The position numbers and the translations under genes were made by a program. A model generated the notes under the pieces. The model did not search any database. It was not told where the DNA came from and worked only from the letters and a program-made list of their open reading frames with translations. Of a stretch of 35,308 bases of DNA, positions 16,359 to 24,472 are shown in pieces. Source of the stretch: Pseudomonadota bacterium (lineage in GTDB: Bacteria > Desulfobacterota > Binatia > Binatales > Binataceae); contig JAJPJA010000127.1 of NCBI GenBank assembly GCA_021324455.1, forward strand, positions 1-35,308, in the 5' to 3' direction. Positions within the stretch are counted from its first letter, which is position 1, and each line of letters starts with the position of its first letter.

Positions 16359-18731
16359 TCAGCGGTACATCTCGACCAAATTGATCAGCTCAAGGTCGCG
16401 GTAGCGCTCCACCAAATAGCCCTTGATTTGTTGAACCGTGCCCATTTCGAGCACGTCCTTGGCGATCAGGCGGGCAGTCGCATAATTGACGTGGCGCACC
16501 ACTTCGCGCACCACCGGGATGAACAGGGGACTCAAACTGAGCTCGGTCAATCCCATGCCGATCAGGATCAGCGTTGCCATCGGATCGGACGCCATCTCGC
16601 CGCAGATGCAGACGGATTTGCCGGCTTCTTTGGCCACGGTGAACAACTGCGCGATGGCGGCCAGCACGGCGGGATGCAGCGCTTCGTAAAGCTGCGCGAC
16701 TTTGGGATTGTTGCGGTCCACCGCGAGCAGGAACTGGATCAGGTCGTTGGTGCCGATCGAGAAGAAATCGACTTCCTTGACCAGCCGCGGCGCCAGCCAG
16801 ACCGCGGCGGGAACTTCGATCATCGCGCCGACCGGGATGTTGGGATTGTGCTCGACGCCTTCGCGGTACAGTTCGGTCTTGGCCTCGGCCAGCAATTCGC
16901 GCGCGGCGCGCAATTCGTCCATGCTGGAGATCATGGGAAACAGGATGCGCACGTTATGCCGCGCCGCCGAGCGCAAAATCGCGCGCAACTGCAGCTTGAA
17001 CAGCGACGGCATCTCCAGCGAAACCCGGATCGAGCGCCATCCCAAAAAGGGGTTGTCTTCGCGCGGCACCCGCATGTATGACGGATACTTGTCGGCGCCG
17101 ATATCCAGCGTGCGAATCGTCACCGGACGGTTGCCCACCGGCTTAAGCAGCCGCGTGTAAAGCGCCACCTGCTCATTTTCGTCGGGAAAATCCTCGTAGG
17201 TCAAAAACGAGAATTCGGAGCGGAACAGGCCGACGCCCTCCGCCCCGTAGCGCAGCGCAATTTCGATATCGTTCTGCAGCGCGATATTGGCCAGCAGATG
17301 CACCCGATGGCCGTCGTGAGTGACGGCGCGTTCGGCCGGATTGGCCATCAACTCGCGCCGGAACGCGTTGTATTGGCGCGACAGCCGCTCGTATTCGCGC
17401 TTCACCTCGGCGCTCGGCTTGATGTAGAGGATGCCCGAGTTGCCGTCGAGGATCAGGTCGTCGCCCTCGCTCACCGATTCCATCAGATGCTCGATTCCGA
17501 CCACCGTGGGAATCTCGAACGAACGCGCCAGAATCGCGGCATGCGAGGTGACCCCGCCCGATTGCAGTGCGATTCCGGCCAGGTTTTCGTGCGAAAGCAG
17601 GGTCAGCTGCGAGAGCGTCAGCTCCTCGGCGACGAGGATTGTGGGATGCACGAACGGGCTGCGGCTGTCCTCGCGCCGCAGATGGCGCAGCAGGCGATGC
17701 CCGACGTCGCGGAAATCGCTGGCGCGCTCGCGCAGATAGCCGTCCGCCATCGCCAACATCGACGCGCTCAGTTCATCGATGACCCGGAACAGCGCGCTTT
17801 CCGCCGCGTAGCCCGACTCGATCGCCGCCCGAATCCGGTCGATGAACTCGTCGTCTTCCAAAATCAGCCGATGGGCGTCGAAAATCTTCAGCTCCCCCTC
17901 CGGCATCATGGTGGCCATCCGGGCTTTCAGCGCGGTCAGCTCGGCGCGCGCCTTGGCCAGGCTTTCATTGAGACGGCGCAGTTCCTCCGCGCGATCGTCG
18001 GCGCGCAGATTCATGTCGATGGTGTTAAGGAACGTGCCGACCAGATGCGCCACGCCCTGACCGAAGCCGGGCGCGGCGCCCAGTCCGACCAGGCGCGGAC
18101 GGCGAATTTTGACCGGAGTTGCCAGCCGGGTTTTGCCGCCGACCTTTTCATAATCCTTCAATTGGCGGTTGGCTTCAATCATCCGGCGGCGGTATTCGTC
18201 GCGCTCCTTTTCCTTGGTCGCCAGAGTCTGACGCAGCCGAAAATGATTGAGCATCTGCGCCAACTGGTTGGCGGCAGCGCGCAACAGCCGGATCTCGTTG
18301 GCGGTAAACTTGCGCTTGCGCAGCGTTTGCGTGACCAGCACGCCGATCGGCTCGGAGCGATTGTTCTGCACCGGAACGCCGAGGAACGAATGGTACCGCT
18401 CCTCGCCGGTTTCAGGAAAATACTTGTAGCGCGCGTGGCTGATGGCGTCAGCCACCGCCACCGGCTGCATGGTTTCGATGACCAGCCCAACCAATCCCTC
18501 GCTGAGCTTCATCGAAACCTTGCCCACCGAGTCGCGGTCCAGACCTACGGTGGCGCGCAGCACCAGACGCTGCTGGGTGGGTTCGAGCAGATATAAGGAG
18601 CAGACTTCGGTCTCCATCCCCGACGCGATCGCCTTGACAAAAGCGTCCAGCGCCTCCCGGAGATCCGAAGTAGTTCCGGCAAGGGACGAGATACTTTCGA
18701 TTAATTCTAAGCGCCCGTCGATTTCTGCCAT
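16359..18731 (-). CDS. ptsP: PEP-protein phosphotransferase PtsP (enzyme I-Ntr) with GAF domain
   Basis: 790 aa. An N-terminal GAF domain (about 17-165) is followed by the enzyme I fold: the helical HPr-binding part (about 215-340), the swivelling phosphohistidine domain with active-site His397 in GGVTSHAAILAR, and the PEP-binding TIM barrel with VRTLDIGADKYP-like sequence (IRTLDIGADKYP), FSIGTNDLIQ and the catalytic cysteine in CICGEMASDP. This is the first protein of the nitrogen-related PTS: it takes phosphate from PEP to NPr, then EIIA-Ntr, regulating rather than transporting. Neither partner gene is in the window. The C-terminus continues past the classical enzyme I end with a short basic tail. 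It follows the PHP gene by 94 bases but has its own promoter. Confidence 0.95.
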   Translation of the reverse strand: MAEIDGRLELIESISSLAGTTSDLREALDAFVKAIASGMETEVCSLYLLEPTQQRLVLRATVGLDRDSVGKVSMKLSEGLVGLVIETMQPVAVADAISHARYKYFPETGEERYHSFLGVPVQNNRSEPIGVLVTQTLRKRKFTANEIRLLRAAANQLAQMLNHFRLRQTLATKEKERDEYRRRMIEANRQLKDYEKVGGKTRLATPVKIRRPRLVGLGAAPGFGQGVAHLVGTFLNTIDMNLRADDRAEELRRLNESLAKARAELTALKARMATMMPEGELKIFDAHRLILEDDEFIDRIRAAIESGYAAESALFRVIDELSASMLAMADGYLRERASDFRDVGHRLLRHLRREDSRSPFVHPTILVAEELTLSQLTLLSHENLAGIALQSGGVTSHAAILARSFEIPTVVGIEHLMESVSEGDDLILDGNSGILYIKPSAEVKREYERLSRQYNAFRRELMANPAERAVTHDGHRVHLLANIALQNDIEIALRYGAEGVGLFRSEFSFLTYEDFPDENEQVALYTRLLKPVGNRPVTIRTLDIGADKYPSYMRVPREDNPFLGWRSIRVSLEMPSLFKLQLRAILRSAARHNVRILFPMISSMDELRAARELLAEAKTELYREGVEHNPNIPVGAMIEVPAAVWLAPRLVKEVDFFSIGTNDLIQFLLAVDRNNPKVAQLYEALHPAVLAAIAQLFTVAKEAGKSVCICGEMASDPMATLILIGMGLTELSLSPLFIPVVREVVRHVNYATARLIAKDVLEMGTVQQIKGYLVERYRDLELINLVEMYR

Positions 18732-18755
18732 CGGCGACCCACAAAAGGGGACGCC

Positions 18756-18784
18756 ATTTTAGCCTAACCGAAATGGCCTAACAA
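18756..18784 (-). promoter_or_regulatory. Sigma-70-type promoter of ptsP with an inverted repeat
   Basis: On the minus strand TTGTTA (plus 18779-18784), a 17-base spacer, then TAAAAT (plus 18756-18761, five of six to consensus) stand 24 bases before the ptsP ATG. A perfect 7-bp inverted repeat (GCCATTT 18753-18759, AAATGGC 18771-18777) overlaps the -10 and the spacer and would suit a repressor. Confidence 0.6.
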
Positions 18785-18825
18785 CCGCGTGAGAAAGCCG
18801 GCGGAATTTGCCGATGCAGTTGCCG

Positions 18826-19548
18826 TCAAAGTCCGAACAGGCTGACGCTGCCCTCATGCAGCAGGCCGCGGCCCGCGCGCGAGCGGCTCGCCTTGATCGC
18901 GTCGATCAGCGCGCGGTCGGTCAGCGCCGGCGCCTCCAGCACCGTACAGACGCATCCGACGGAATCGGCCGAATGCGAATCGGATCCCGCCACTTCGGCC
19001 AGGTTGAGTGCGCGCGCCACCTGCAGGGCGAAGCGGTTTTCCTCCTCCGAGCAGCATCCGTTGAGCACTTCCACCGCGTCCACCATCGAAAACACCATCT
19101 GATCCGCCGCCTTTTTGACGTCATTGGCGTCGAACGGATCGTCGTGGTTGTTGAAGAAGGTAAGCTTGGGGTCGAGCTTGTAGCGAAACGGATGATTGGC
19201 GATCAGCAATCCGCCGCAATCGTCGGCCACCCGGCGCAATTCCTTCAACTTGTAGATTCCGCCCACGTAGCGATCCAGGCCGAACGCCCCGACGTGCCCC
19301 ACCTCGGTGGTGACTTCCATGCCGCGCAGCAGCACGACGCCCGCCTCGGCCGCGAACTCCGCCACCTCCTGCACGTCCCAGATATGGTCATGCTCGGTGA
19401 TGCATACGGCGCTCAGTCCGACCTCGCGGGCCCGCTGGATCACTTCGCGCGGCGATACGTTGGAATCGGAACTGCCGCGGCTGGTGTGAAGATGCAGGTC
19501 AATGGTGAAGTAGGGCCCGTTGTGGTGCCCGCTCCCGGATGACGCCAT
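18826..19548 (-). CDS. PHP-domain metal-dependent phosphoesterase
   Basis: 240 aa, a stand-alone PHP domain. Metal ligands of the family are all visible: HLHTS (His19, His21), the ITEHDH segment (Glu52, His53, Asp54, His55), Glu78 in GMEVT, His119 in ANHPFRY, and GSDSH (Asp190, His192). Members include nucleoside 3',5'-bisphosphate and oligonucleotide phosphatases of the RNase AM/YciV group, and histidinol phosphatases. Which of these applies is not decidable, but the length and the SDSH ending fit the small-molecule/oligonucleotide type. No signal peptide is seen. It lies 72 bases after the exported cyclophilin gene and 94 before ptsP, same strand, so it may be co-transcribed with the cyclophilins. 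Confidence 0.87.
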   Translation of the reverse strand: MASSGSGHHNGPYFTIDLHLHTSRGSSDSNVSPREVIQRAREVGLSAVCITEHDHIWDVQEVAEFAAEAGVVLLRGMEVTTEVGHVGAFGLDRYVGGIYKLKELRRVADDCGGLLIANHPFRYKLDPKLTFFNNHDDPFDANDVKKAADQMVFSMVDAVEVLNGCCSEEENRFALQVARALNLAEVAGSDSHSADSVGCVCTVLEAPALTDRALIDAIKASRSRAGRGLLHEGSVSLFGL

Positions 19549-19620
19549 CGTGATTCCTTTTGCCTTCCTAACGGCATCAAGCTGCCATTTTTGATTCGCG
19601 CCGACGACCGCCTCGTCCTG

Positions 19621-20187
19621 CTAGGCCGCCGGTTTGCTGCTCAGGGTTATTTTCTTCATGTGATCGCCGACCTTGATCCGGTCCACGACATTCATGCCCT
19701 TAACCACGCCGCCGAATATCGTGTACTGACCGTCCAAATCGGGCTGCGGCTCCAAACAGATGTAGAACTGGCTGCCGCTGCTCTTGCGATCGGGATTGAC
19801 TTCGTCGCTGGTGCGCGCGGTTGCGACGGTGCCGCGCAGATGCTTCTCGTCGGGCCTGATCTCGGCCTCGATCTCGTAGCCGGGACCGCCCGAGCCGTCG
19901 CCGTTGGGGTCGCCGCCCTGCACCACGAAGCCCTCCACCACGCGATGAAAAGTCAGGCCGTTGTAAAAGCCCTTGTTCACCAGCTTTTCGAAATTCGCCA
20001 CGGTTTTGGGGGCGATTTTGGGATACAGCTCGATCACGAAGGTGCCGCGCTCGGTCTGTACGATCGCGTAATGTCCCGTGCTGCGCAGCGGCAGCCCGTC
20101 GGATTTGTCGGCTTGCGCGAACGCGCCAACACCCACCGCCAGCACCGTCAGCGCCAGCACCATCGTCAGCCAGGTTCTGATCTTCAT
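19621..20187 (-). CDS. Exported cyclophilin-type peptidyl-prolyl isomerase
   Basis: 188 aa with a Sec signal peptide (hydrophobic residues about 7-23, GAFAQA cleavage region), so it acts in the periplasm. The catalytic domain carries the cyclophilin motifs LTFHRVVEGFVVQGGDP (catalytic Arg in FHRV), GTVATART, SGSQFYICL and DGQYTIFGGVV. It accelerates cis-trans isomerisation of peptidyl-prolyl bonds during folding of exported proteins. It is closely similar to the upstream neighbour at 20222-20689, from which it differs mainly by the signal peptide, so the two look like a recent duplication. The gap between them is 34 bases. ATG at 20187 follows GAGCAT-type weak ribosome sequence. Confidence 0.93.
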   Translation of the reverse strand: MKIRTWLTMVLALTVLAVGVGAFAQADKSDGLPLRSTGHYAIVQTERGTFVIELYPKIAPKTVANFEKLVNKGFYNGLTFHRVVEGFVVQGGDPNGDGSGGPGYEIEAEIRPDEKHLRGTVATARTSDEVNPDRKSSGSQFYICLEPQPDLDGQYTIFGGVVKGMNVVDRIKVGDHMKKITLSSKPAA

Positions 20188-20221
20188 GCTCGGAGAATTC
20201 GCTTTTCCCGCCCATCCGCGA

Positions 20222-20689
20222 TCAGGCCGACGGCTTGTCGGAAAGAGCGACCTTCTTCATCCGGTCGCCGCGCTGAATCTTGTCCACCGCCTCCATGCCG
20301 CTGATGACCTGGCCAAAGATGGTGTACTGGCCGTCGAGCCCCGGCTGCGGTTCCAGGCAGATGTAGAACTGACTGCCGCTGCTGCGGCGCTGCGGGTTGA
20401 CTTCGTCGCCGGTGCGGGCGGTGGCGACGGTGCCGCGCAGATGCTTTTCGCCGGGCTTGATTTCGCCCACCACGTCGTAGCCCGGACCGCCGGTACCGTT
20501 GCCGGCAGGGTCGCCGCCCTGCACCACGAACCCGGGCACCACGCGATGGAACGTCAGGTTGTTGTAAAAGCCCTGGCTGACGAGCTTTTCGAAATTCTCG
20601 ACCGTTTTGGGCGCGACTTCGGGGTAAAGTTCGATAACGATAGCGCCGCGCTCGGTTTCGACCGTGGCGTAATGTCCGGTGTTACGCAA
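20222..20689 (-). CDS. Cytoplasmic cyclophilin-type peptidyl-prolyl isomerase
   Basis: About 155 aa starting at TTG 20689, chosen because GGAGGA lies exactly seven bases upstream and the resulting protein (MRNTGHYATVETERG) begins where homology to its paralogue begins. ATG codons at 20761 and 20746 in the same frame would add 24 or 19 residues that lack a signal peptide and have no good ribosome site. Motifs are LTFHRVVPGFVVQGGDP, GTVATARTGDEVNP, SGSQFYICLEPQP and DGQYTIFGQVI. Without a signal it should be cytoplasmic. It is first in the run cyclophilin, exported cyclophilin, PHP gene, and has a recognisable promoter at 20830-20859. Confidence 0.9.
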   Translation of the reverse strand: MRNTGHYATVETERGAIVIELYPEVAPKTVENFEKLVSQGFYNNLTFHRVVPGFVVQGGDPAGNGTGGPGYDVVGEIKPGEKHLRGTVATARTGDEVNPQRRSSGSQFYICLEPQPGLDGQYTIFGQVISGMEAVDKIQRGDRMKKVALSDKPSA

Positions 20690-20829
20690 TGCCAAATCCT
20701 CCAATGGTATAGATGGACATCCGCTGGGCGAGAGCGGCCCGCCCATGACCTCGGCCAACATTAAGCCGCTACACCGGCTTGTGCAAGGCGTGAGGGCGCG
20801 GCAGATGTGATGCTGCCGGTTTCCCGGGA

Positions 20830-20859
20830 ACTATAGTGTCACCCGCGCTACTTTGTCGG
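20830..20859 (-). promoter_or_regulatory. Sigma-70-type promoter upstream of the cyclophilin pair
   Basis: On the minus strand CCGACA (plus 20854-20859), an 18-base spacer, then TATAGT (plus 20830-20835, five of six to consensus). Transcription would begin near 20823, giving a leader of about 130 bases to the TTG start. The rest of the 20762-20959 gap shows no gene. Confidence 0.55.
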
Positions 20860-20959
20860 AACTGATCAACGGAAAACGCGCTATTTCACATTATCCACAT
20901 TGCCCGGCGGCAAAGTGCGGAAAGCTGGCTGACCCGGGAAGTCCAGCCATGCGCATTTG

Positions 20960-21505
20960 CTATCCGCCATCGTAGATCAATCGCCGGTCCACGACGCGCG
21001 CGAATTGCGGCAGCGAATGCCCGGACAGTTTGCCGTCGGGCAGGATGTGCGTCACGCGCCATCCGGCGAGCAGCATACGGTCCGAGATCAACCGCCGATG
21101 GCATCGCCACCACAAACCTTCGGCGCACATGTATGCAGTGCGCAGGCGGCGCGCCAGCGCAATCAGTTCGTCCAGACCGCGGCTGAAATCTCCGGTCTCC
21201 GCGTAATCGGCGTATGAGCGGAACGCCGGATGCTCCCACGCGATGTGCGGCGAGTCCTTGACGCCGCGGCGCCGTCCACCCAGTTCGCCTATCCAGTGAT
21301 ATTCGATACCGGTTGACGCGAGCGCCTGGCGCAGCGCGGCTTGATTGAACTGCGGGTATCGGCGCGAGCCGGGAAACGACCGCACGTCGGCCAGCGCGCG
21401 GATTTCGTGCGCGCTCAGCAGCTCGAGAAATGCTTCCAGCGGATGCGTGGAATGGCCGACGGTGAAGATCTCGCCCGCGTCATTGTTTTGCGCCGGGTCC
21501 CGCAC
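20960..21505 (-). CDS. DUF488 domain protein
   Basis: 181 aa. The DUF488 hallmarks are clear: 'EIFTVGHSTHPLEAFLELL' near the start, LADVRSFPGSRRYPQFN (about 37-53), 'IEYHWIGELGGRR', and CAEGLWWRCHRRLISD with the conserved Cys-x-Glu and Cys-His-Arg positions. The family is widespread and of unknown biochemical role; conserved His, Asp, Arg and Cys-His residues suggest an enzyme. ATG at 21505 lies inside the last codons of the upstream M16 gene (26-base overlap), so translation is probably coupled and the gene belongs to the M16 operon. No signal peptide is seen, in contrast with the exported peptidases upstream. Confidence 0.88.
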   Translation of the reverse strand: MRDPAQNNDAGEIFTVGHSTHPLEAFLELLSAHEIRALADVRSFPGSRRYPQFNQAALRQALASTGIEYHWIGELGGRRRGVKDSPHIAWEHPAFRSYADYAETGDFSRGLDELIALARRLRTAYMCAEGLWWRCHRRLISDRMLLAGWRVTHILPDGKLSGHSLPQFARVVDRRLIYDGG

Positions 21506-22850
21506 CGCTGGCTACCTTGATGCCGGCCAGGCTCTGGTTGGCCACCGCGACCAGGATGTAGGAATCGGGATGCAGATACCTGCGCGCGACGTTCTGCACA
21601 TCTTCTTTCGTAACCGCCCGGATATAGCCCGGATACTTGTCTATATAATCGAGCCCCAAACCATAGATCTGCACCTGCAGCAGGAACTGCACGATCGATC
21701 CCTGGGTGTCGAGTTTCAGCGGAAAGCTCCCAATCAGGAACTTTTTGGCCGATTCCAACTCCGCGTCGCTGACCGGGGACTCCTGGATGCGCCTCATCTG
21801 CGCCACCACCATCGCAATCGCTTCGTTGGCGCTCTTGTTCTTGGTCTCCAGCACCACCTGGAAAGATCCGGGGAAGAGCGCGGCCTGGAAGTAGCTGGCG
21901 ATCGAATACACCAGTCCCGCCTTGCTGCGCACCTCTTTGACCAGGCGCGAGGCGAAGCCGCCTCCGCCCAAAATATAGTTCATCACCTGCAGCTTGTAGT
22001 AGTCGGGGTTGGAGCGGGCCACACCGTCGAATCCGATGATGATGTTGGCCTGTGCCACGTCGCGATTGATCGCGGTGACGTGCGCGCCGGGGCCAATCGG
22101 CGCAAAGGGGGCGGGCTTTTGCGGAGCGACCGCGCCTTTGAGCGGTGCCAGTTCCTCGTTCAGCGCCTTCACCACTTCATCAGGATCGACATCGCCGGCC
22201 ACGGCGGCAACCGCGCCCTGGGGACGATAATGCAGTTGGTAGAAGTCGCGCACCTCCTGCGGCGTCAGCTTCTCGACCGTGTCGACGGTGCCGTCGGGCA
22301 GATGTCCATAGGGGCCGCCTTCGCCGAAGACCTGCTTGAGAAACGTAATCTGCGCCACGTAACCGGGCTCTTCTTCGGCTGCCTTGAGGCCGGCGACCTG
22401 CTCGGCGCGCTTGCGCATGATATCGTCGTCGCGCAGGCCCGGATTGGTCAGCACTCCTGCCAGCAGCTTGAGCGTGTCGCGCCAGTAGCGTTTGAGCGAG
22501 GTAAGCGACGCGGTGGAGTAATCGCTGCCGGCGTCGATATCCATCGCGCTGCCCAGAAAATCGACCTTGCGGTTAAGTTCGGCGGCGCTCAGCGTGCGCG
22601 TCCCTTCCATCAGGGAGGCGGCGCTGAGATGGGCCAGACCCTCCTCGCCTTTGGGATCGCGCCGTGCGCCGGCGTCAAACGCAATCGCCGCCGTGACCAT
22701 GGGTAGATTATGCTGGGGCGAGATCAGCACGATCATTCCGTTGTCCAGTTTGACGCGCCTGATTTCGAGGGCGCGCGCCGCAAGCGGCGGCATCCACGCC
22801 GCCATCATCGCCGCCGCGCCGATCATCCAGCCGATCACGCGCCGCCTCAT
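21480..22850 (-). CDS. M16-family peptidase-like protein lacking the zinc motif
   Basis: 456 aa with a signal peptide (hydrophobic residues about 7-26, ending PPLAARA). The M16 fold is recognisable: 'VKLDNGMIVLISPQHNLPMV', 'AHLSAASLMEGT', and a downstream 'LGGGGFASRLVKEVRSKAGL' that carries the substrate-handling glycine-rich segment. At the zinc site HxxEH is replaced by HLSAA, so it cannot bind catalytic zinc. In other bacteria such proteins pair with an active M16 partner encoded next door, completing the chamber. The partner here is the gene at 22847-24262, which overlaps by four bases (ATGA). Together they likely form a periplasmic heterodimeric peptidase that degrades short peptides. 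Substrate unknown. Confidence 0.9.
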   Translation of the reverse strand: MRRRVIGWMIGAAAMMAAWMPPLAARALEIRRVKLDNGMIVLISPQHNLPMVTAAIAFDAGARRDPKGEEGLAHLSAASLMEGTRTLSAAELNRKVDFLGSAMDIDAGSDYSTASLTSLKRYWRDTLKLLAGVLTNPGLRDDDIMRKRAEQVAGLKAAEEEPGYVAQITFLKQVFGEGGPYGHLPDGTVDTVEKLTPQEVRDFYQLHYRPQGAVAAVAGDVDPDEVVKALNEELAPLKGAVAPQKPAPFAPIGPGAHVTAINRDVAQANIIIGFDGVARSNPDYYKLQVMNYILGGGGFASRLVKEVRSKAGLVYSIASYFQAALFPGSFQVVLETKNKSANEAIAMVVAQMRRIQESPVSDAELESAKKFLIGSFPLKLDTQGSIVQFLLQVQIYGLGLDYIDKYPGYIRAVTKEDVQNVARRYLHPDSYILVAVANQSLAGIKVASGAGPGAKQ

Positions 22851-24262
22851 GACTGTATCCCCCGGTTGTCCGGCGCATGACGAATCGCGCCGCCGCCCGC
22901 GGGGCCGCCGCCCGGATGGGGCAGCAGGCCGGTCGGCACCAGCGTACCCAGAGTCCGATTCGGCCTGACCAGATATTTGGCCACGACGCGCTGCACGTCG
23001 GCCGGCGTCACCTTGTCGATTGACGGGATATACTGGTCCAACAGCTTGTAGCCGCCGATCAATTCATACTGTCCGAGCATCATCGCCTCGCGGAACACCG
23101 AGTCCTGGCTGAAGACGAAGCTGGCCAGTTCCTGGTTCTTGGCTTTCTGCAGTTCCTGCGGATCGACCTGCTTGTTGGCCAGTTGCGCTATCTCGTCGTC
23201 CAGCACCTTGACCACGTCGTCGGACTTCACATTGGGGCGCATCTGCGCGGTTATCCAGAACAGGGTCGGATCGAACGACAGCAGGTCGTAGCTGGCGTCA
23301 ACCTCCACCACCATGCGTTTTTCGATCACCAGCTTTTTGTACAGCCGTGAACTCTTGCCGCCCGAGAGAATCACCGAAGCGAGTTCGAGCGCGAAGCAGT
23401 CGGGCGACTCGTGCGCCGGCACGTGGAAGGCCTCGGCGATCGCCGGCAGCTGCGCCGCGTGGCGCAGCATCGCGCCGCGCTCGCCTTCCTGCGGCGGCTC
23501 CACGGCCGTGACCGGCGGCGGCTTGGGTCCGTTGGCGATGTTGGAGAAGGTCTCGGTCAGTTCCTTGATCACGGCGTCGGCGTTGAAGTCGCCCACGGTC
23601 ACGATCAGGGCGTTTTGCGGCGAGTAGTAAATCCGATGATAGTTGAGCGCGTCCTGCAATGTGAGCCCCTGTATGTCATGCATCCAGCCGATCACCGGCC
23701 AATGGTAGGGATGCGCGACGTAGGCCTGGGCCTGCGTGATTTCGGCCAGCGCGTCCTCCGGATTATCCTCGGTCCGCATGCGCCGCTCTTCGATCACGAC
23801 GTCCTTTTCCGAATCGAAGCCCTTGGGATCGAAGTTGGCCATGCGGTCGGCTTCCAGCGCGATTGGCACGTCGAGGTGGGTTTTGTTGATGATCTCGAAA
23901 TAGGCGGTCAGGTCCTCTTCGGTGAACGCGTTATCCTGCCCGCCGTTTTCCTGGATGATATTGGAGAACTCTTCGGGTTTGAGCTTCTTGGTGCCGCGAA
24001 ACATCAGATGTTCGAGCAGGTGGGAGAGTCCGGTCTTGCCCATCTGCTCGTTGCGCGACCCGACCCGGTAGATCACGTCGAAGGTCGCCACGGGCGCCTT
24101 GTGGTTCTCCAGCACCAGGATGGTCAGGCCGTTGGCGAGCACGACTTTCCTGACCCCGTCGGTCATTCCGGCGCGGGTATCGGCGCAAGTCAGGGTCAGC
24201 ATCAATGCCAGAAGAAATCCGGCGCGGCAAGGACGAGAAATGATTTTCTGCATGGCCGTCAT
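22847..24262 (-). CDS. M16-family zinc metallopeptidase (catalytic partner)
   Basis: 471 aa with an N-terminal export signal (about residues 10-31, LLALMLTLTCADTRAG). The inverted zinc motif HLLEH (His81, Glu84, His85) and the third-ligand region VVIEERR (Glu158-159) are intact, so this is the active subunit of a pitrilysin/processing-peptidase type enzyme in the periplasm. The signature GLSHLLEHLMFRGT is textbook. Two in-frame ATG codons (24262 and 24253) are possible starts; neither has a strong ribosome site. It is first of the three-gene string M16 active, M16 inactive, DUF488, each overlapping the next. It ends PPxG-rich ('GGGPAGGGAIRHAPD') where the partner's start overlaps. Confidence 0.93.
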   Translation of the reverse strand: MTAMQKIISRPCRAGFLLALMLTLTCADTRAGMTDGVRKVVLANGLTILVLENHKAPVATFDVIYRVGSRNEQMGKTGLSHLLEHLMFRGTKKLKPEEFSNIIQENGGQDNAFTEEDLTAYFEIINKTHLDVPIALEADRMANFDPKGFDSEKDVVIEERRMRTEDNPEDALAEITQAQAYVAHPYHWPVIGWMHDIQGLTLQDALNYHRIYYSPQNALIVTVGDFNADAVIKELTETFSNIANGPKPPPVTAVEPPQEGERGAMLRHAAQLPAIAEAFHVPAHESPDCFALELASVILSGGKSSRLYKKLVIEKRMVVEVDASYDLLSFDPTLFWITAQMRPNVKSDDVVKVLDDEIAQLANKQVDPQELQKAKNQELASFVFSQDSVFREAMMLGQYELIGGYKLLDQYIPSIDKVTPADVQRVVAKYLVRPNRTLGTLVPTGLLPHPGGGPAGGGAIRHAPDNRGIQS

Positions 24263-24472
24263 GTAAGTTTAAGGCCGCGCTTCGCGCGCTAGTCAAGGAG
24301 CCGCGGGTTCCGGCCTCGTGGCGGCCGGGTGCCCGCGCAATTATCTGTTTTCGACCTTTAGGACCCCGGACGGCCGCGGTCCGCGCATTTCCTGAACCGC
24401 CGAAGTTTCGCTCTTCAAATTGCCTGGCGATCGGGCGGCTTGCTAGTCTAGCGGGCAAAGGTGTCATCCACT

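Noticed and set aside
17298..18596. Long plus-strand open frame (432 codons) opposite ptsP
   Set aside because: It mirrors the strongly supported ptsP coding frame. The translated product is Arg-, Gln- and His-rich without domains, as expected for antisense frames in GC-rich DNA. The same applies to long antisense frames at 832-1971, 3696-4730, 11231-12313, 21345-22706 and 26702-27553.
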